Shown piece after piece: positions 62,812 to 64,000 of a DNA stretch of 64,000 nucleotides. Under the pieces are notes generated by a model. The model saw only the letters and a list, made by a program, of their open reading frames with translations. It did no database searches and was not told the DNA's origin. Position numbers and translations under genes: made by a program. The DNA comes from Salinarchaeum sp. Harcht-Bsk1. Its GTDB lineage: Archaea; Halobacteriota; Halobacteria; Halobacteriales; Salinarchaeaceae. Each line of letters begins with the position of its first letter. Within the stretch, counting starts at the first letter, position 1. The stretch is from assembly GCF_000403645.1 (NCBI RefSeq), contig NC_021313.1:1879014-1943013 (forward strand), given 5' to 3'.

Positions 62812-63492
62812 ATGGCACGGAAGGATTACCAGCAGAAACTCGACGATCTCCGGGACGACGTACTGTACATGAGCGAGCTCGTCCTCGAACGGCTACGCGA
62901 CGGCCTCGACGCACTCGACCGCAAGGACGAGGATCTCGCTCGGGACGTCATCGAGGGCGACCACGAGATCAACCAGCTCTACCTCGACCTCGAACAGGAC
63001 TGCATCGACCTGCTGGCCCTCCAGCAGCCCGTCGCCGGCGATCTCCGCTTCATCGCCTCGTCGTTCAAGATCATCACCGATCTCGAACGGATCGGCGACC
63101 TCGCGACCAACCTCGCTGGCTACGCCGAGGACGCCGAACAGGATCGCTATCCAGACGTCGACATCCAGTCCATCGGGGATCAGGTCATCCAGATGATCGA
63201 GGACACGATGACCGCCTTTGCCCAGGAAGACGTCGAGGCCTGTCGCGAGATCTCCGCCCGCGACGACGACATCGACGCGCTCTGTGAGCGCGCTAGCCAG
63301 ACCGTCGTCCGCGACCTCATCGAGCGCGAGGTCGGCCCCGACGCTCCCCAGTCGGAGATCGAGGGCATCATGCAGGACGTCTCCCGGCTCCTCCTGACGA
63401 TCCGCGACCTCGAACGCGTGGGCGACCACGCCGTCAACATCGCCGCACGGACGCTCTACATGGTCGAGAGCGACGACGAGCTCATCTACTAG
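62812..63492 (+). CDS. phoU: Phosphate signalling protein PhoU
   Basis: 226 aa with two PhoU helical repeats (about 8-100 and 110-220), including DLERIGDLATNLAGYAED and RDLERVGDHAVNIAARTLYMVESDDELIY, the E/DxxxD metal motifs. It attenuates Pst import and phosphate signalling. A CTATACCC box about 30 nt upstream suggests an own promoter in addition to readthrough from pstB. Its stop codon is the first base block of the conserved 3' element. Confidence 0.95.
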   Translation: MARKDYQQKLDDLRDDVLYMSELVLERLRDGLDALDRKDEDLARDVIEGDHEINQLYLDLEQDCIDLLALQQPVAGDLRFIASSFKIITDLERIGDLATNLAGYAEDAEQDRYPDVDIQSIGDQVIQMIEDTMTAFAQEDVEACREISARDDDIDALCERASQTVVRDLIEREVGPDAPQSEIEGIMQDVSRLLLTIRDLERVGDHAVNIAARTLYMVESDDELIY

Positions 63493-63568
63493 CACCTTTT
63501 TTCTCGTCGGGTGTCCTCGCGCCTCCGGCGCTGCGGGCACCACTCCTCGAAAAAATCTGCACCAAAAA
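63490..63568 (+). terminator. 3' element (copy B) downstream of phoU
   Basis: From the TAG stop: CACCTTTTTTC (T6 at 63497-63502), GGGTGTCCTCG, an apical stem GCGCC-TCC-GGCGC, TGCGGG, ACCACTCCTC, then AAAAATCTGCACCAAAAA. The order and sequence match copy A at 32254-32338. The outer stem is weaker here (GGTG/CACC only). The T-run makes it a plausible transcription terminator; the conserved downstream part suggests a further role. Confidence 0.65.
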
Positions 63569-63572
63569 CGCC

Positions 63573-63618
63573 GCGGGAGCGGAGCTCCCGCGAGCCCTCG
63601 TTCGCTTCGCTCACGAGG
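63573..63618. repeat. GAGC-core hairpin (copy d) and TCGCTTCGCTC-loop hairpin (copy 2)
   Basis: GCGGGAGC / GCTCCCGC (63573-63580, 63584-63591, loop GGA) immediately follows the phoU 3' element. At 63596-63618 the arms CCTCGT/ACGAGG enclose TCGCTTCGCTC, matching the hairpin at 22988 with compensating stem changes. The two hairpin types occur together at both loci. Confidence 0.6.
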
Positions 63619-63710
63619 AAGGCGCGGACTCGTCGCTTCGCTCCTCGCCCGCGTGAACCGCTCGATCCCTGTTGTCGCTCGCGGATGCTGGAGGCGGGTA
63701 TCCTTCGGAG

Positions 63711-63923
63711 CTACTCCTGCCGTTCGTGCCCCGACCGCGCCTCCTCGCTCCCAATCCCGGGTTCAGTGACGGGGTCGATTCCCTCGGCTTCGAGCCGGCG
63801 ATTCTCCTGCTCGACGCGCATGCTCAGGAGTCGCTGAATCTCCCGGAGACGGAAGCCGACCGTTCGCAGTTCGTCGATCTCGGTCACGGTTCGATCGGAA
63901 CGGCGTGGCTGTTGATCGGCCAT
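63711..63923 (-). CDS. Small helical protein, unknown
   Basis: 70 aa (MADQQPRRSDRTVTEIDELRTVGFRLREIQRLLSMRVEQENRRLEAEGIDPVTEPGIGSEEARSGHERQE). It is predicted helical from about 12 to 45 with a possible coiled-coil segment, and has an acidic tail. No zinc or membrane motif. It lies beyond the phoU 3' element on the opposite strand. The acidic composition suggests a real gene, but no family is recognised. The window ends about 80 nt after its start. Confidence 0.55.
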   Translation of the reverse strand: MADQQPRRSDRTVTEIDELRTVGFRLREIQRLLSMRVEQENRRLEAEGIDPVTEPGIGSEEARSGHERQE

Positions 63924-64000
63924 AACCGTGATACATCGTCTCAGGGCAAGAGCGTTCGCGAGAGCACGCAGTAACCGATCGGACGTCGTGTGGATAGCAG

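Overview
The window is chromosomal DNA of a halophilic archaeon (class Halobacteria). GC content is high, the predicted proteins are very rich in Asp and Glu, and many genes have a T/A-rich box 25-30 nt upstream of the start codon with little or no leader, the usual haloarchaeal arrangement. The gene set also fits: a halophilic 2Fe-2S ferredoxin, archaeal-type AlaS and PheS/PheT, a Cdc48 AAA ATPase, AbrB-PhoU proteins, and a gene resembling the 'conditioned medium-induced protein 4' family. The genus cannot be fixed. I see no rRNA, tRNA, CRISPR array or insertion sequence.

Layout. 0-11.9 kb: alaS, mutY, an FMN reductase, an IMPACT/YigZ protein, several small membrane or zinc-ribbon proteins, a COG0523 metal chaperone and a LiaF-like membrane protein. 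11.9-13.75 kb: an AT-rich cassette (a small protein plus an HD-domain dGTPase-like protein) that looks foreign. 13.8-17.3 kb: the pheS-pheT operon. 17.7-31.4 kb: an SDR oxidoreductase, trpS, rpiA, a roughly 700-bp hairpin-rich gap, a malic enzyme/phosphotransacetylase-like fusion, hisI, aspartate kinase and a RAD55/KaiC-like protein. 31.4-37.5 kb: a Cas4-like protein, the Cmi4-like regulator, a large membrane Fe-S oxidoreductase, MoaB and a type IV prepilin peptidase. 37.8-44.4 kb: cytochrome bd oxidase (cydAB), Hsp20, glycerate kinase, a CapA-like protein and ferredoxin. 44.7-55.3 kb: a coiled-coil protein, a D-2-hydroxyacid dehydrogenase, a possible RNase H-fold protein, LarC, Cdc48, a GNAT acetyltransferase and an SLC13-type carrier. 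55.5-64 kb: a chemotaxis transducer, a PiT phosphate transporter, a 3Fe-4S-type ferredoxin, RidA, and the phosphate genes AbrB-PhoU, pstB and phoU.

Most coding content is housekeeping. The phosphate theme at the right end (PiT, AbrB-PhoU, PstB, PhoU) lacks pstS/pstC/pstA beside pstB. Three metal- or cofactor-handling proteins (COG0523, MoaB, LarC) carry His/Asp-rich loops.

The most unusual signals are non-coding. An approximately 80-nt element starts at the stop codon of both the cmi4-like gene and phoU. It has near-identical flanks and a divergent but still base-paired apical stem. A family of short perfect hairpins with a constant GAGC/GCTC core lies at 23.0-23.2 kb and 63.6 kb. Several degenerate tandem arrays (17-34 nt units) sit in gene-flanking gaps, two of them overlapping the 3' end of a gene. 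The AT-rich dGTPase cassette is the best candidate for an acquired, possibly antiviral, module.
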